Of a stretch of 64,000 bases of DNA, positions 42,763 to 51,793 are shown one piece after another. Every line of letters begins with the position of its first letter. Position 1 is the first letter of the stretch. This DNA comes from Acidobacteriota bacterium. GTDB taxonomy: Bacteria > Acidobacteriota > Vicinamibacteria > Marinacidobacterales > Marinacidobacteraceae. Position numbers and translations under genes: made by a program. Under the pieces are notes generated by a model. It did not search any database and had not been told where the DNA came from. It saw only the letters and a list, made by a program, of their open reading frames with translations. Location: positions 1-64,000 of the forward strand of contig JAJEFG010000046.1 in assembly GCA_022820545.1 (NCBI GenBank), in the 5' to 3' direction.

Positions 42763-43344
42763 ATGCTCCGATTCGTGAGTCGGCGGCCCCGTGTTTCCCC
42801 GAGATCGGCGGCCCGAACCGTGCTGCTGATCCTGGGGTGGGCGCTCCTCGCGGCACCCGGAGTCGCCCAGGATGAGGAAGCCGAACCGGGCGGACGGGAA
42901 CTGGCGGAACGCTGGTTCCGGCTGGTGGACGGCCTGGACGGCAGCGAGGAGAGCCGGGCGGCTCTCCTCGCCCTCTACGCCGAGGACGCACTCCACATCC
43001 AGGGTCCGGCGGGCGACTACCAGCGGGGATCCGCGACCTACTGGGGGCGCGAGAAGGTCGGGCTGCTGGTGGACCGGCTGCTGGAAGAGTGGAAGGACCA
43101 CTCCATCCGCCCCGAGGTGGCGACCGCCGCCGAGGTCTCCGAGAACGTCTGGGCCGAGGCGGAAGGGCCGTGGGGAGGTCCGCTGATCGCGGCCCAGTTC
43201 ACGATCGCCGCCACCCGCCGCGACGACGAGACCCGCTGGTACATCCCGGGGGCCGCGTTCTTCCGGGTCCGGGGGAGTGAACTGGTCCGCGTCCGGATCT
43301 ACCTCGCGCTCGGGGAAGCCGCCGAGGTGGAAATCCAGCGGTGA
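42763..43344 (+). CDS. Exported NTF2-like (SnoaL-type) protein
   Basis: This 193-residue protein has a signal peptide (VLLILGWALLAAPGVAQ). The mature region is shaped like the NTF2/SnoaL cone fold: a helix ELAERWFRLVDGLDG, the strand-turn LYAEDALHIQGPAG, WGREKVGLLVDRLLEEW and a terminal sheet (FTIAATRRDDETRWYIPGAAFFRVRG). Family members bind or isomerise small hydrophobic ligands, but many have no known activity, and none can be assigned here. It overlaps the amidohydrolase gene by four bases (GTGA), so a shared pathway is plausible. Confidence 0.65.
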   Translation: MLRFVSRRPRVSPRSAARTVLLILGWALLAAPGVAQDEEAEPGGRELAERWFRLVDGLDGSEESRAALLALYAEDALHIQGPAGDYQRGSATYWGREKVGLLVDRLLEEWKDHSIRPEVATAAEVSENVWAEAEGPWGGPLIAAQFTIAATRRDDETRWYIPGAAFFRVRGSELVRVRIYLALGEAAEVEIQR

Positions 43345-45008
43345 AGGCGAAACCGGCAGCGGATTCCACGCTGCTGCGGCTGGCCGCTCTCGGGTGCGTG
43401 ACCGTCGCCGCGCCGGCGGCCTGCACCAACCCGGAACCGGTGGACCTGCTGCTCCACTCCGGGACCGTCCTGGTGCTCGACGAGGCCGGGACGACGGGGA
43501 CCGCGCTCGCCGTGCGGGACGGCAAGGTGCTCGCGGTGGGCGCCGACGATCTCCGCGACCGGTATGCGGCGGAGCGCGAAGTGGACCTGCGAGGACGGAC
43601 CGCCATGCCCGGGTTCAACGACGCGCACATCCACATCCGCGGGCGGGCGCGGCGGCACATCCCGCTCGGCGGGCTCTCCTCGATCGAGGAACTCCAGGAC
43701 CTGGTGGCGGCCAAGGCGGATGAACTCGGTCCGGGCGAATGGATCACCGGCTACGGCTGGTCGGAAGACGAGGTCCGGGAGCAGCGGCGGCCGCTCCGGG
43801 CCGATCTCGACGCCGCCGCCCCCGAAAACCCCGTCATCCTGACCCGGGCGGGCGGCCACAGCGCGGTGGCGTCGAGCCTCGCGCTGTCACTCGCCGGGGT
43901 GGACGAGAACACGCCACAGCCCGACGGCGGGGTGATCGAGCGCGGACCGGACGGCGAGCTGAACGGGGTCATCCGCGAACGGCAGGACCTCGTCTCCCGG
44001 CTCGTTCCCGCTGCGACGCCGGAGGAGCTCCGGGAGAGCTTCGTCGCCGCGCTCCGCGACCTCCTGCGCCTCGGCATCACGAGCATCGTGCACGCGGGCG
44101 TAGCGCCCTCGGGCTTCGGGGAGTGGGAGTCGGTCTACGCCGAGTTCGGAGAGGAACTTCCCCGCGCCGCCGTCCAGATCCGCTGGGCGGGGACGGAGGC
44201 GATGGAGGCGTTCGGACGGATGAGCGGCGAGGGCGACGAGCGTCTGCGGGTCGGCCCGCTCAAGGTCTTCGTGGACGGGGGCTTCACCGGGCCGGCGGCC
44301 TACACCAAGGAGCCCTATCGGGGCGAGGAGACCTACCGCGGCAGCCTCGTGCGTCCCGAGCAGGAGTTCCGCGCGATCGTCCGCGAAGCGCACGCGATGG
44401 GCTGGCAGTTCGCGTTCCACGCGATCGGGGACGCGGCGATCGAGCTGGCGGTCGACGCCTTCGCCGAGGTCCTGGCGGAGGAACCCCGGCCGGACCACCG
44501 TCACGCCCTGAACCACTTCACCGTGCCGCCGTCCGACGAGACGATGGACCGCATGGCGGACCTCGGGATCCTCATCATCCAGCAGCCCAACTTCACCTAC
44601 ACCCTGGAGGGGCGCTACCGCGAGTATCTCGACGGCTACCGCGTGGAGCGGAACAACCCGGTCCGGTCGGCGATGGACCGGGGGGTGTTCATGGTCCTCT
44701 CCAGCGACATCCTCCCCATCGGTCCGATGGTGGGGCTCTACGCCGCCACCACCCGAAGGGGCATGTCCGGGGAGGTCTACGGACCGGACGAGGCGATCTC
44801 CATGGGAGAAGCGCTGGTCGGCTACACCCGGAACGGGGCCTTCGTGACCCGGGAGGAAGACATCAAGGGAACGCTGGCGCCGGGCATGCTCGCCGACGTA
44901 GTGGTGCTCTCGGCCGATCCACGCGCCGTGGACCCGGAAGCGATCCTCGGGATCGAGGTCGACATGACGATCGTCGGGGGCCGGGTGCTGTGGGAGAAGC
45001 CGTCCTGA
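43341..45008 (+). CDS. YtcJ-like metal-dependent amidohydrolase
   Basis: This is an exported amidohydrolase of 555 residues. The N-terminus carries a hydrophobic stretch ending in APAAC, a possible lipobox. The barrel metal site begins FNDAHIHIRGR (H-x-H), with later ligands in FAFHAIGDAAIE and RHALNHFTV, and the C-terminal beta-sandwich ends LAPGMLADVVVLSADP. This is the amidohydrolase-3/YtcJ group, whose known substrates include N-substituted formamides. The actual substrate is unknown. The GTG start overlaps the NTF2-like gene's stop. Confidence 0.9.
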   Translation: MKAKPAADSTLLRLAALGCVTVAAPAACTNPEPVDLLLHSGTVLVLDEAGTTGTALAVRDGKVLAVGADDLRDRYAAEREVDLRGRTAMPGFNDAHIHIRGRARRHIPLGGLSSIEELQDLVAAKADELGPGEWITGYGWSEDEVREQRRPLRADLDAAAPENPVILTRAGGHSAVASSLALSLAGVDENTPQPDGGVIERGPDGELNGVIRERQDLVSRLVPAATPEELRESFVAALRDLLRLGITSIVHAGVAPSGFGEWESVYAEFGEELPRAAVQIRWAGTEAMEAFGRMSGEGDERLRVGPLKVFVDGGFTGPAAYTKEPYRGEETYRGSLVRPEQEFRAIVREAHAMGWQFAFHAIGDAAIELAVDAFAEVLAEEPRPDHRHALNHFTVPPSDETMDRMADLGILIIQQPNFTYTLEGRYREYLDGYRVERNNPVRSAMDRGVFMVLSSDILPIGPMVGLYAATTRRGMSGEVYGPDEAISMGEALVGYTRNGAFVTREEDIKGTLAPGMLADVVVLSADPRAVDPEAILGIEVDMTIVGGRVLWEKPS

Positions 45009-45054
45009 GGGAGCCCGTTGTCGGGGTGGAAAGCCCAGTGTTAGTTTCCGGGCC

Positions 45055-46020
45055 ATGCATCGCCTCCTCCCTGTCCTGATCCTCGCCGCCGCCTGCTCGG
45101 CGCCCCCCGAAACAGCCGATGCGCCGGCCGATCCAGTGGAACCCCTGCCCCCGATCCTCGCCCAGAACGCCTTTCTCTACTACCGCGACCTGGCCGAGGC
45201 CGAGGCGTTCTATCGCGACACGCTCGGACTCCCGCTCGCCTCCGACTTCGGGTTCGCCAAGATCTTCCAGGTCGCGGAGTCCGCGTACCTGACGCTGGTG
45301 GACGAGGCGGAGGGGATGCACAGCGCCGACGAGCCGAAGACGGTCGCCTTCGCCCTCATCACCGAGCGGCTCGCGGACTGGCAGGCGCGGCTCGACGCGG
45401 CGGGCGCGAACTTCCGGAGCCGCTTCGATCCGGAAGCGGCCGATCCGGAGGCGCCGCACCACGGCTTCACGGTGTTCGATCCGGGCGGTTACATCCTGGA
45501 GTTCGAGCGGTTCCTCCCCCACGCCGAGAACGTGGACCTGATGCCCATCCTGGACACCACCGAGCCGCTCGGCGGCGACGAGGCGGCGGCCGGCCCCGGC
45601 ATGGGGTTCGAGGCGATGATCGTCTGGCTCTACTACCCGGACATCCCCGAGATGCTCGACTGGTGGCAGACGACGTTCGGGTTCCCCCAGAGTCTGGACC
45701 AGGGCTGGGTCAAGGGGTTGCGCACCTCCTACGCCGGATTCATCGGGCTCGTCGACTCGACCCGCGGCATGCACTCGTTCACCGAGGACAAGGCGGTGAC
45801 GGTGAGCTTCTTCGTGGAGGACGTGACGCCCTGGCATGAGCACCTTGAAGGGGCCGAGGGCTACCGCTCCCGTACCGGAATCACCAGCGAGAGCGACCGG
45901 GTGACCGTCTTCGTGGGCTATGACCCGGGCAACTACTTCCTGGAGTTCGACACCTTCGTGGAGGCCCCGGGGAACGAGGAACTACGGGCGCAGTTGGCAG
46001 CCGTGCGGATCGCGGAATAG
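45055..46020 (+). CDS. VOC-superfamily lipoprotein with two glyoxalase-like domains
   Basis: This 321-residue lipoprotein has a lipobox (LILAAACS, Cys about 14). It holds two vicinal-oxygen-chelate domains: about 38-165 (YYRDLAEAEAFYRDTLGL ... FTVFDPGGYILEFERF) and 185-310 (YYPDIPEMLDWWQTTFGF ... FVGYDPGNYFLEFDTF). The metal-ligand Glu is present at each domain end (LEFE, LEFD). Glyoxalase, dioxygenase and resistance proteins share the fold, and an exported copy with no partner cannot be assigned an activity. It is convergent with the GH2 gene, four bases from its stop. Confidence 0.82.
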   Translation: MHRLLPVLILAAACSAPPETADAPADPVEPLPPILAQNAFLYYRDLAEAEAFYRDTLGLPLASDFGFAKIFQVAESAYLTLVDEAEGMHSADEPKTVAFALITERLADWQARLDAAGANFRSRFDPEAADPEAPHHGFTVFDPGGYILEFERFLPHAENVDLMPILDTTEPLGGDEAAAGPGMGFEAMIVWLYYPDIPEMLDWWQTTFGFPQSLDQGWVKGLRTSYAGFIGLVDSTRGMHSFTEDKAVTVSFFVEDVTPWHEHLEGAEGYRSRTGITSESDRVTVFVGYDPGNYFLEFDTFVEAPGNEELRAQLAAVRIAE

Positions 46021-46023
46021 GCG

Positions 46024-48912
46024 TCAGGGGACGCGGGGCCGAATCGGCGCTGCCGCCGCCGTGATCTCGACGACCGCAGTTTCGAGCCCCGCGGATTCTG
46101 CGGTCAGGCGGATCGCACCGGGCTCTGTGGCCGCCTGGACGATGACGAGCGCCAGCCCGTTGAAGGCCCGTCGGCTGGAACCCAGATCCGCTTCGTGGCT
46201 CGAGGGATCGCCGTTTCCCACCCCGATGATCGCTCCCGGCCCTTCCACCCGGAACTGCACGTCGTTGCCGGCAGTGGGGACGTTCCGGCCCTCGGAGTCC
46301 ACGATCAGGACCTTGACCAGCGAGACGTCCTCGCCGTCCGCATGGATGGTGGACCGGTCCGGCTCCAGCACGATTCCGGCCGGCTCGCCGGTGGTCTCGC
46401 GCCGGGTCGTCGCCACCGCTTCTCCATCCCGGTAGCAGGTCGCCGTCAGTGATCCGGGCTCCCACGGGACCTCCCAGGAAAGGCCCGAGAATGGTTCGCG
46501 GTCCTTCCGACCCCGGCTTTCCCCGTTGAGGAACAGCTCGACGGCGTCGCAGTTGTTGAAGGACCGCACCTCCACCGTCCCGTCTTCTCCAACCGGCGGT
46601 TCGTTCCAGTGCGGGAACAGGTGGACGAACGGGTCCGAACTCCAGGCGGACCGGTAGTAGTAGTAGTTGTCCTTCGGGAAGCCGCAGGTGTCCATGAAGC
46701 CGTACTGGGCGGTGACGACCGGCCAGTCGAAGGGGAACGGCTCGCCCCGGTAGTCCATTCCGTTCCAGACGAAACCTCCCGCAACGTAGCCGGTCTTGGC
46801 GATCCGTCCCCATGTCTCCGCCGCCGAGGTGTCATAGGAGCTGTGGTGGCCCCTGGCTTCGTCGTCCACGTAGACCCCGCGGGTGGTGAGGTCGTAGCCG
46901 GTCTCGAGCGCCAGCATCGGCCGGTCCGGGTTGGCGGCGTGATACTCGTCGTAGTTGGCCGGATCGAACCCCCGGGCATCGATGACCTCCGCCAGGCTGA
47001 TGAGATCCCGCTCCGTGCCGATCTCGTCGGGAGTGGTGGCGCCGGTCAGCGGCCCCACGTTCCCCGTCGTCGGCCGGGTGGGATCGAGCCGCTTGATGGC
47101 GGCGTGCATCGCGCGCAACTGCTCGCCGGCCACTTCGGGACCCTGTCGCAACCCCTCGTTGTTCATGCTCCAGCCGATGACGCTCGGATGGTTCCGGTCG
47201 CGCCGCACCATCCTCTCCACCGAGTCGATCACGTCTTCGGAGGTGCCCATATGGCGGTTTTCGACCAGCACCAGCATCCCGAGCCGGTCCGCCGCGTCCA
47301 GCACCTCGGCCGCCGGCGGGTTGTGCGAGGTGCGGATGGCGTTCGCTCCCATCTCCTTGAGCTTCTCGAGCCGATAGGCGTTGATCCGGTCCGGGAGGGC
47401 CACCCCTACCCCCGCGAAGTCGGTGTGGAGGTTGGCGCCGTTGATCTTCACGTGCTGCCCGTTCAGGAAGAAACCGTCTCCGTCGAAGCGGAACGTCCTC
47501 ACGCCGAACGGTGTCCCGGTTTGGTCCGTGATCCGTCCGCCTGCCTCCACGGTGGTCTGCACCGTGTAGAGGTAGGGGTTGTCCAGGGACCAGAGCGTCG
47601 GGTTCCCGATCGCCATTTCCTGGCGGAACTCCAGTGCGCTCCCGGCGGGAACGGTGCCGGCCGTTTCCGCCGTCGCGACCGTGTTTCCCTCCGCGTCGAT
47701 CAGCGCGATCCGGAGCGTTCCGTCCGCCGGCTGCGCCCCGTCATTGACGAGCGTGGTCTCGACCTGCACCAGGGCCGATCCGTCCGTGACCTCCGGCGTG
47801 GTCACGAAGGTCCCCCAGCGCCCGACGTGCAGCGGGTCGAGCTTCGTGAGCCAGACGTGGCGGTAGATGCCCCCGCCCTCGTACCACCAGCCCTCGTCCC
47901 AGTCGGCGTCGGCGCGCACGGTGACCACGTTCCTCCCGCCGAAGTTCGCGACCTCCGTGATGTCGTAGTGGAACCCGGTGTAGCCGCTCCAATGGTGGCC
48001 CAGCCACTCGCCGTTCACCCAGACGTTGCTGTTCCGGTACACCCCGTCGAACTCGAGCCGGATCCGCTTTCCCCCGTCGGCGGCCGGAAGGTCGAACGAC
48101 CGCCGGTACCAGCCGACCCCCTTCGGCTTGTAGCCATGGTCCCGGTCGTACCAGAGCTCGTTGAACCCGGGCCGTTTCCCGCCCGGCTGGTCCGCCCCCC
48201 TGGGATCGAACTCCCCGCCCACCACGAAGTCGTGAGGCACCCGGACCTCCTCCCAACCACTGTCGTCGAAGTCCACCGCCGCGGTCGCGACGGAGCGCAT
48301 CGCCGCGTCGTCCCGCCAGAAGGCGGGGCGGTTGTAGTACGAGGCTCCCGCGATGCCCCCGGGACCGCCGATGTTCTCGACCAGCACCGCCAGATCGTTC
48401 GGCCCCCCGAGGTTCCAGGCCCCGCCGGAGTCCAGGGTGACCTCGAAGGGCGCCTCGGACCCCTCGTGGTAGACCAGCCGGCTCCCGTTCAGATAGACCG
48501 TCGCGTTGTCGTCCACGGACTGGAAGTAGATCCGCGGCCTGCCGGTCGGGCCCGACGGCAGCCCGCCGAGTTCCGCCCGGAACCATGCGAGTCCCGGCTG
48601 TCCCTCTAACACGTCGTCGCCCGGCGCCGCGTCCAGCCACCCGGAGAGGTCGAGCCCCGGCGCCGCCATCGTTTCCGCTTCGGCTTCGCCCGCCTCGCTC
48701 ATCCGGAAGCGCCACGTCTCGACCGTGTTCCCCCGGGGCAGCGGCGCGAACCCTTCCGCCCGGCCCCGGAAGAAGCGCCACCCGTCGTCCATCAGGAGCC
48801 GCGTTCGCGGCTCGGGATCGGGTGGAGCGCAGGCGACGCCCACGGCGAGGGCCGACGCGAGGCTCACCGGCAGCCAACGAACCGATGGCGTGCGACGTTT
48901 CCCCTGCCTCAT
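46024..48912 (-). CDS. Glycoside hydrolase family 2 (beta-galactosidase-like)
   Basis: This exported glycosidase of 962 residues has a signal sequence ending in LAVGVAC, a probable lipobox. Domains in order are: a sugar-binding jelly roll (DDGWRFFRG to about 250), an immunoglobulin-like domain, and a TIM barrel. The acid/base Glu is in IGWSMNNEG and the likely nucleophile is in ALETGYD. A DUF4982-type domain follows (NNCDAVELFLNGESRG), then a C-terminal Big-like domain. GAGG eight bases before ATG 48912 sets the start; the open frame continues 94 codons upstream through a repeat. The substrate is probably a beta-galactoside or beta-glucuronide of plant, algal or host glycans. Confidence 0.93.
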   Translation of the reverse strand: MRQGKRRTPSVRWLPVSLASALAVGVACAPPDPEPRTRLLMDDGWRFFRGRAEGFAPLPRGNTVETWRFRMSEAGEAEAETMAAPGLDLSGWLDAAPGDDVLEGQPGLAWFRAELGGLPSGPTGRPRIYFQSVDDNATVYLNGSRLVYHEGSEAPFEVTLDSGGAWNLGGPNDLAVLVENIGGPGGIAGASYYNRPAFWRDDAAMRSVATAAVDFDDSGWEEVRVPHDFVVGGEFDPRGADQPGGKRPGFNELWYDRDHGYKPKGVGWYRRSFDLPAADGGKRIRLEFDGVYRNSNVWVNGEWLGHHWSGYTGFHYDITEVANFGGRNVVTVRADADWDEGWWYEGGGIYRHVWLTKLDPLHVGRWGTFVTTPEVTDGSALVQVETTLVNDGAQPADGTLRIALIDAEGNTVATAETAGTVPAGSALEFRQEMAIGNPTLWSLDNPYLYTVQTTVEAGGRITDQTGTPFGVRTFRFDGDGFFLNGQHVKINGANLHTDFAGVGVALPDRINAYRLEKLKEMGANAIRTSHNPPAAEVLDAADRLGMLVLVENRHMGTSEDVIDSVERMVRRDRNHPSVIGWSMNNEGLRQGPEVAGEQLRAMHAAIKRLDPTRPTTGNVGPLTGATTPDEIGTERDLISLAEVIDARGFDPANYDEYHAANPDRPMLALETGYDLTTRGVYVDDEARGHHSSYDTSAAETWGRIAKTGYVAGGFVWNGMDYRGEPFPFDWPVVTAQYGFMDTCGFPKDNYYYYRSAWSSDPFVHLFPHWNEPPVGEDGTVEVRSFNNCDAVELFLNGESRGRKDREPFSGLSWEVPWEPGSLTATCYRDGEAVATTRRETTGEPAGIVLEPDRSTIHADGEDVSLVKVLIVDSEGRNVPTAGNDVQFRVEGPGAIIGVGNGDPSSHEADLGSSRRAFNGLALVIVQAATEPGAIRLTAESAGLETAVVEITAAAAPIRPRVP

Positions 48913-49040
48913 TCCGGTCGCCTCCACCGAAACGACTATGGAGGTGGGCCGCAGTTCCGCGCAAATGCGGTACCGGTGCGGCCGGTCGCTGCGGACGCGG
49001 CGCTCCATTCCCTGCGTGCCGCGAAGATGTACGGCGATGT

Positions 49041-49093
49041 GCGGTTTCGCTCCGCTATCGCGGAGCGATGCCGGCCGGAGGCCGGCGCTCCGA
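49041..49093. repeat. Solo double-hairpin repeat (family I) inside the cutA 3' end
   Basis: GCGGTTT is followed by the stem CGCTCCGC/GCGGAGCG (49048-49055 and 49060-49067, loop TATC) and the conserved palindrome ATGCCGGCCGGAGGCCGGCG ending CTCCGA. This is one half of the inverted-pair elements seen elsewhere. It overlaps the last codons of cutA and supplies its stop codon. No partner end was found upstream. Confidence 0.85.
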
Positions 49094-49414
49094 GGCCGAC
49101 GCGACCGAATCGACCACCCACGCCAGATAGTCCGGGGCGCCCGCGCCAGCCTCGAACGCGAGGAATTCGGGGGTGTCGTAGGGGTGGAGTTCAAGCACCC
49201 GCGTCTTCAGCGGGGCGACGCCCGCCTCGGTGGTCTTGATGAGGAGCAGAACCTCCTCGTCGCGCGCGACCTTGCCCTCCCACCGGTAGATGGAGGACAC
49301 CGGACCGAGCACGTTGACGCAGGCGGCGACGCGGTCGGCCACCAGCGCCTCGGCCAGTTGCTCGGCCTGCTCCCGGCTCGACAGCGTCGTCAGCGCGATC
49401 CAGCAGCCGGCCAT
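49055..49414 (-). CDS. cutA: CutA-family divalent cation tolerance protein
   Basis: This small trimeric cytosolic protein of 119 residues is linked to copper/divalent cation tolerance and is of unclear mechanism. The family pattern is clear: ALTTLSSREQAEQLAEAL, AACVNVLGPVSSIYRWEGK and ELHPYDTPEFLAFEA with the conserved Y-D-x-P-E. The last 13 or so residues ([12 protein letters not shown] and stop) are translated from a dispersed palindromic repeat rather than from native cutA sequence. The heme oxygenase gene lies upstream on the same strand after 28 bases, so the two are probably co-transcribed. Confidence 0.92.
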   Translation of the reverse strand: MAGCWIALTTLSSREQAEQLAEALVADRVAACVNVLGPVSSIYRWEGKVARDEEVLLLIKTTEAGVAPLKTRVLELHPYDTPEFLAFEAGAGAPDYLAWVVDSVASASERRPPAGIAPR

Positions 49415-49442
49415 CGGGTCCCGGGTTTCGTCCCCCGGCGCC

Positions 49443-50072
49443 TCAGGCCGCGATCGCCGCGGCCTGGGCCTCGCTCGCCAGCGTTCCCGCCAGCGTGAAC
49501 GTCTCCCGCGCGGCCCGGACCGCCGTCTCGGGATCGGTTAGCGTCGCGCCGATCCGGTCGATGGCGCTCCGGAACTCCTTCCAGCGGGCGCGCTGGTCAC
49601 GGCCGTAGGGATCGAAGTAACGCAGGCACCCGGCCAGCTCCGGACGGTTCTCCACCAGCGCGCGGCGGATGAACCGGTTGCCGTTCATGGAGCCCTCGAT
49701 CACGTAGAAGGCCGCGAGGGTCGCTTCCGGAGTCCAGCGGGCGCCGCCGAGCGCGCCGGCAAACTCCTGGACCGCCCGGGAAGGCCGTTCGTGAGGTCCG
49801 CCGCCGAGATCCTCCAGATCGCGGGCCAGCCTCCGCGCGTGGCCACCCATGGCCTGGGCGAAGTCCCGCCAGTCCGGCCCCTGGGCGAGGAGGCGCGTGT
49901 GGATCAGGCGGACGAGATCGAGCATCGCGGACTGGTGCGCGGCAAGCGCCGTGCGGGAAACCTCGCCGCGGACCAGATCGCGCTGGAAGACATGGTTCTC
50001 CGCCGCGGCGTGCTGTTCGGCGGTCGCCGCCCGGAGGCGGTCCGCGAGTCCTTCGGACACGGCCGGCACCAC
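49443..50072 (-). CDS. Heme oxygenase-like protein (biliverdin-producing type)
   Basis: This cytosolic all-helical protein of 209 residues resembles the bacterial heme oxygenase (BphO) family. The proximal heme ligand is probably His21 in LRAATAEQHAAAE. The distal helix shows YVIEGSMNGNRFI, the counterpart of the G-x-x-x-G segment that lines the heme pocket. It would cleave heme to biliverdin, CO and iron. No bacteriophytochrome is nearby, so iron recovery is a more likely role than chromophore supply. It starts with GTG. The genes around it (CutA, ferritin-like-VIT1) also concern metals. Confidence 0.82.
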   Translation of the reverse strand: MVPAVSEGLADRLRAATAEQHAAAENHVFQRDLVRGEVSRTALAAHQSAMLDLVRLIHTRLLAQGPDWRDFAQAMGGHARRLARDLEDLGGGPHERPSRAVQEFAGALGGARWTPEATLAAFYVIEGSMNGNRFIRRALVENRPELAGCLRYFDPYGRDQRARWKEFRSAIDRIGATLTDPETAVRAARETFTLAGTLASEAQAAAIAA

Positions 50073-50076
50073 GCGG

Positions 50077-50229
50077 TTACCGCATCACGGCCCACGCCGC
50101 CGCGGCCGCCACCCCGAGCCAGACGAGGCCCTTGATCAGGAAGAAGAGGAAGGCCGCGCCGGCGATCTTCTTGACGATGGGGCGGTTCGTACCGGGGAGG
50201 CGCCGCCGGAAACTGGTATCGGCTTCCAT
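50077..50229 (-). CDS. Small single-pass membrane protein
   Basis: This is a 50-residue predicted protein. A basic N-terminus (SFRRRLPGTNRP) is followed by one long hydrophobic segment (IAGAAFLFFLIKGLVWLGVAAAAAWAV). No family was recognised. It lies between the beta-lactamase-fold gene and the heme oxygenase gene, in the same direction, with four bases to the oxygenase start, so it would be translated just before the oxygenase. The open frame could start further upstream, but ATG 50229 begins the protein-like part. Confidence 0.5.
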   Translation of the reverse strand: MEADTSFRRRLPGTNRPIVKKIAGAAFLFFLIKGLVWLGVAAAAAWAVMR

Positions 50230-50272
50230 TCTCGTCCGGCGAGAATAGGAGCGATCCGGGTACCCGTCAAAT

Positions 50273-51793
50273 CTACTCGGGAGCGTGGGCAAACCGGGTT
50301 TCCCCGAGCGAAAGGCCAGCGGGGTTCCCGGCGGGGTCGAGGTGAAAGGTCACCAGCACCTCGCCGCGCCAGCGGGCGTCCCAGGCCACCCGGAAGGTCT
50401 CGTGGCTCCAGTGGGTGAGCGGCCCCTGAAGACCGGGGCCGTACACGAGGCGGAGGCCTTCCTCTCCGGCGCGGATCACGATCTCGCCTCCCACCTCGTG
50501 GCGGTAGGTCCCGGCGTATGCGGACGGCTCGAGGTGGGACCGGGAGCCCTCCACCCGCGTCGCCCGCTGCGCGGCGAGCGCCTTCTCCCGCGCTTCGGCC
50601 AGACCGTCGTAGAGTTCCTTCAGCTCCGCGCTCCAGTCCCGGAACGGCTTTCCCAGCAGGGCGTCGAGGCCCCGCAGCATCAGCGCGTGCCGCAGCTCCA
50701 CGTGATCGCGGTTGCCGAGGACATGGACGCCGATCCCCTCGTCCCGGATCAGGCCGGCGATGGCCACCATCCCGTCGATGCTCCCGGTGTGGAAGTCGAG
50801 GGCCTCTCCGTCGTAGTCCTGCTGGAACCAGCCGAGGCCGTAGGTCACCCAGTTGGGTTTCGTGAGCCTTTGAGTGGGGTAGAAGCCGGCCCGGTCCACG
50901 AGCGACTGGGGACGGAACATCTCCTCCACCACCGCTTCGCTGAGGATCCGCGTCCCGTCGGCCGCCACCCCGGACGCGAGGAGCATCCGCAGCCACAGCG
51001 ACATCTCGCGGACGGAACTCCACACCGACCCCGCCGCCGCCACCGAGTCCACCGGCGCGTTCTCGATCACCACCGTTTCGCCGTCCACGACGTGGTGGGG
51101 CGAGGCCACGTTGCCGCGGCCGCGGGTGAGCGCGAGCAGGGGCACCGTCCGGTCCATCCCCAGCCGGTCGAAGATGCGCGAGTCCACGAAGTCATGCCAC
51201 GGCATGCCCGAGACGCGCTTCACGACCTCGCCGGCGGTCGCGTACATCACGTTCTGGTAGATGAACCCGGACCGCATCGAGTAGGCGGGCTCGACGTGGC
51301 GCAGCCGCGACAGCATCTCGTCCATGCCGGTGTCCTGGCCGTACCAGAAGAGATCGGTGTTCGGCAGGCCGCCGCGGTGCGTCAGGAGGTCCCGCACCGT
51401 CATCGCCTCGCTGACCCAGGGATCGTCAACCTCGAACTCGGGGATGTGCCGGCGCACCGGATCGTCCCAACCCAGCTTCCCCTCATCCACGAGGATGCCG
51501 AGCGTCGCCGCGGTCATGGCCTTGGTGGTCGAGCCGATCGAGAACAGGGTGTCGGGGTCCACCGCCTCGGGTTTGCCGAGTTCGAGGACGCCGTAGCCGC
51601 GGGCGAACAACAGTTCCTGCCCCCGGATGACGGCGACCGCGAGGCCGGTCGCGTCCCAGTCCGCGACCGCCCGCTCGACGTAGTCGTGGAACTCGCCGGC
51701 GTCGAAATCCTGGAACGCCGGAACGGGAGCCGACCACAGCACCGCGGCGAGCAGCAGGGCCGCCGGACGCCGGGACCGCGCGCCGGGGATCAT
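50273..51793 (-). CDS. Serine hydrolase of the beta-lactamase / penicillin-binding-protein fold
   Basis: This exported hydrolase of 506 residues has a signal peptide ending near PVPAFQ. Class C-like motifs are visible: S88-T-T-K91 in FSIGSTTKAM, Y179-Q-N181, and an H-T-G box in DFHTGSIDG. A C-terminal DUF3471-type barrel follows (about 410-500). Such proteins act as D-amino peptidases, esterases or lactamases; resistance cannot be inferred. The start at ATG 51793 overlaps the upstream lipoprotein's stop (ATGA); a GTG four codons earlier is the alternative. Confidence 0.9.
   Translation of the reverse strand: MIPGARSRRPAALLLAAVLWSAPVPAFQDFDAGEFHDYVERAVADWDATGLAVAVIRGQELLFARGYGVLELGKPEAVDPDTLFSIGSTTKAMTAATLGILVDEGKLGWDDPVRRHIPEFEVDDPWVSEAMTVRDLLTHRGGLPNTDLFWYGQDTGMDEMLSRLRHVEPAYSMRSGFIYQNVMYATAGEVVKRVSGMPWHDFVDSRIFDRLGMDRTVPLLALTRGRGNVASPHHVVDGETVVIENAPVDSVAAAGSVWSSVREMSLWLRMLLASGVAADGTRILSEAVVEEMFRPQSLVDRAGFYPTQRLTKPNWVTYGLGWFQQDYDGEALDFHTGSIDGMVAIAGLIRDEGIGVHVLGNRDHVELRHALMLRGLDALLGKPFRDWSAELKELYDGLAEAREKALAAQRATRVEGSRSHLEPSAYAGTYRHEVGGEIVIRAGEEGLRLVYGPGLQGPLTHWSHETFRVAWDARWRGEVLVTFHLDPAGNPAGLSLGETRFAHAPE

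Noticed and set aside
50273..51793. Antibiotic-resistance beta-lactamase
   Set aside because: The S-x-x-K, Y-x-N and H-T-G motifs are shared by many esterases and peptidases of this fold, and the C-terminal DUF3471-type domain points away from a dedicated lactamase.
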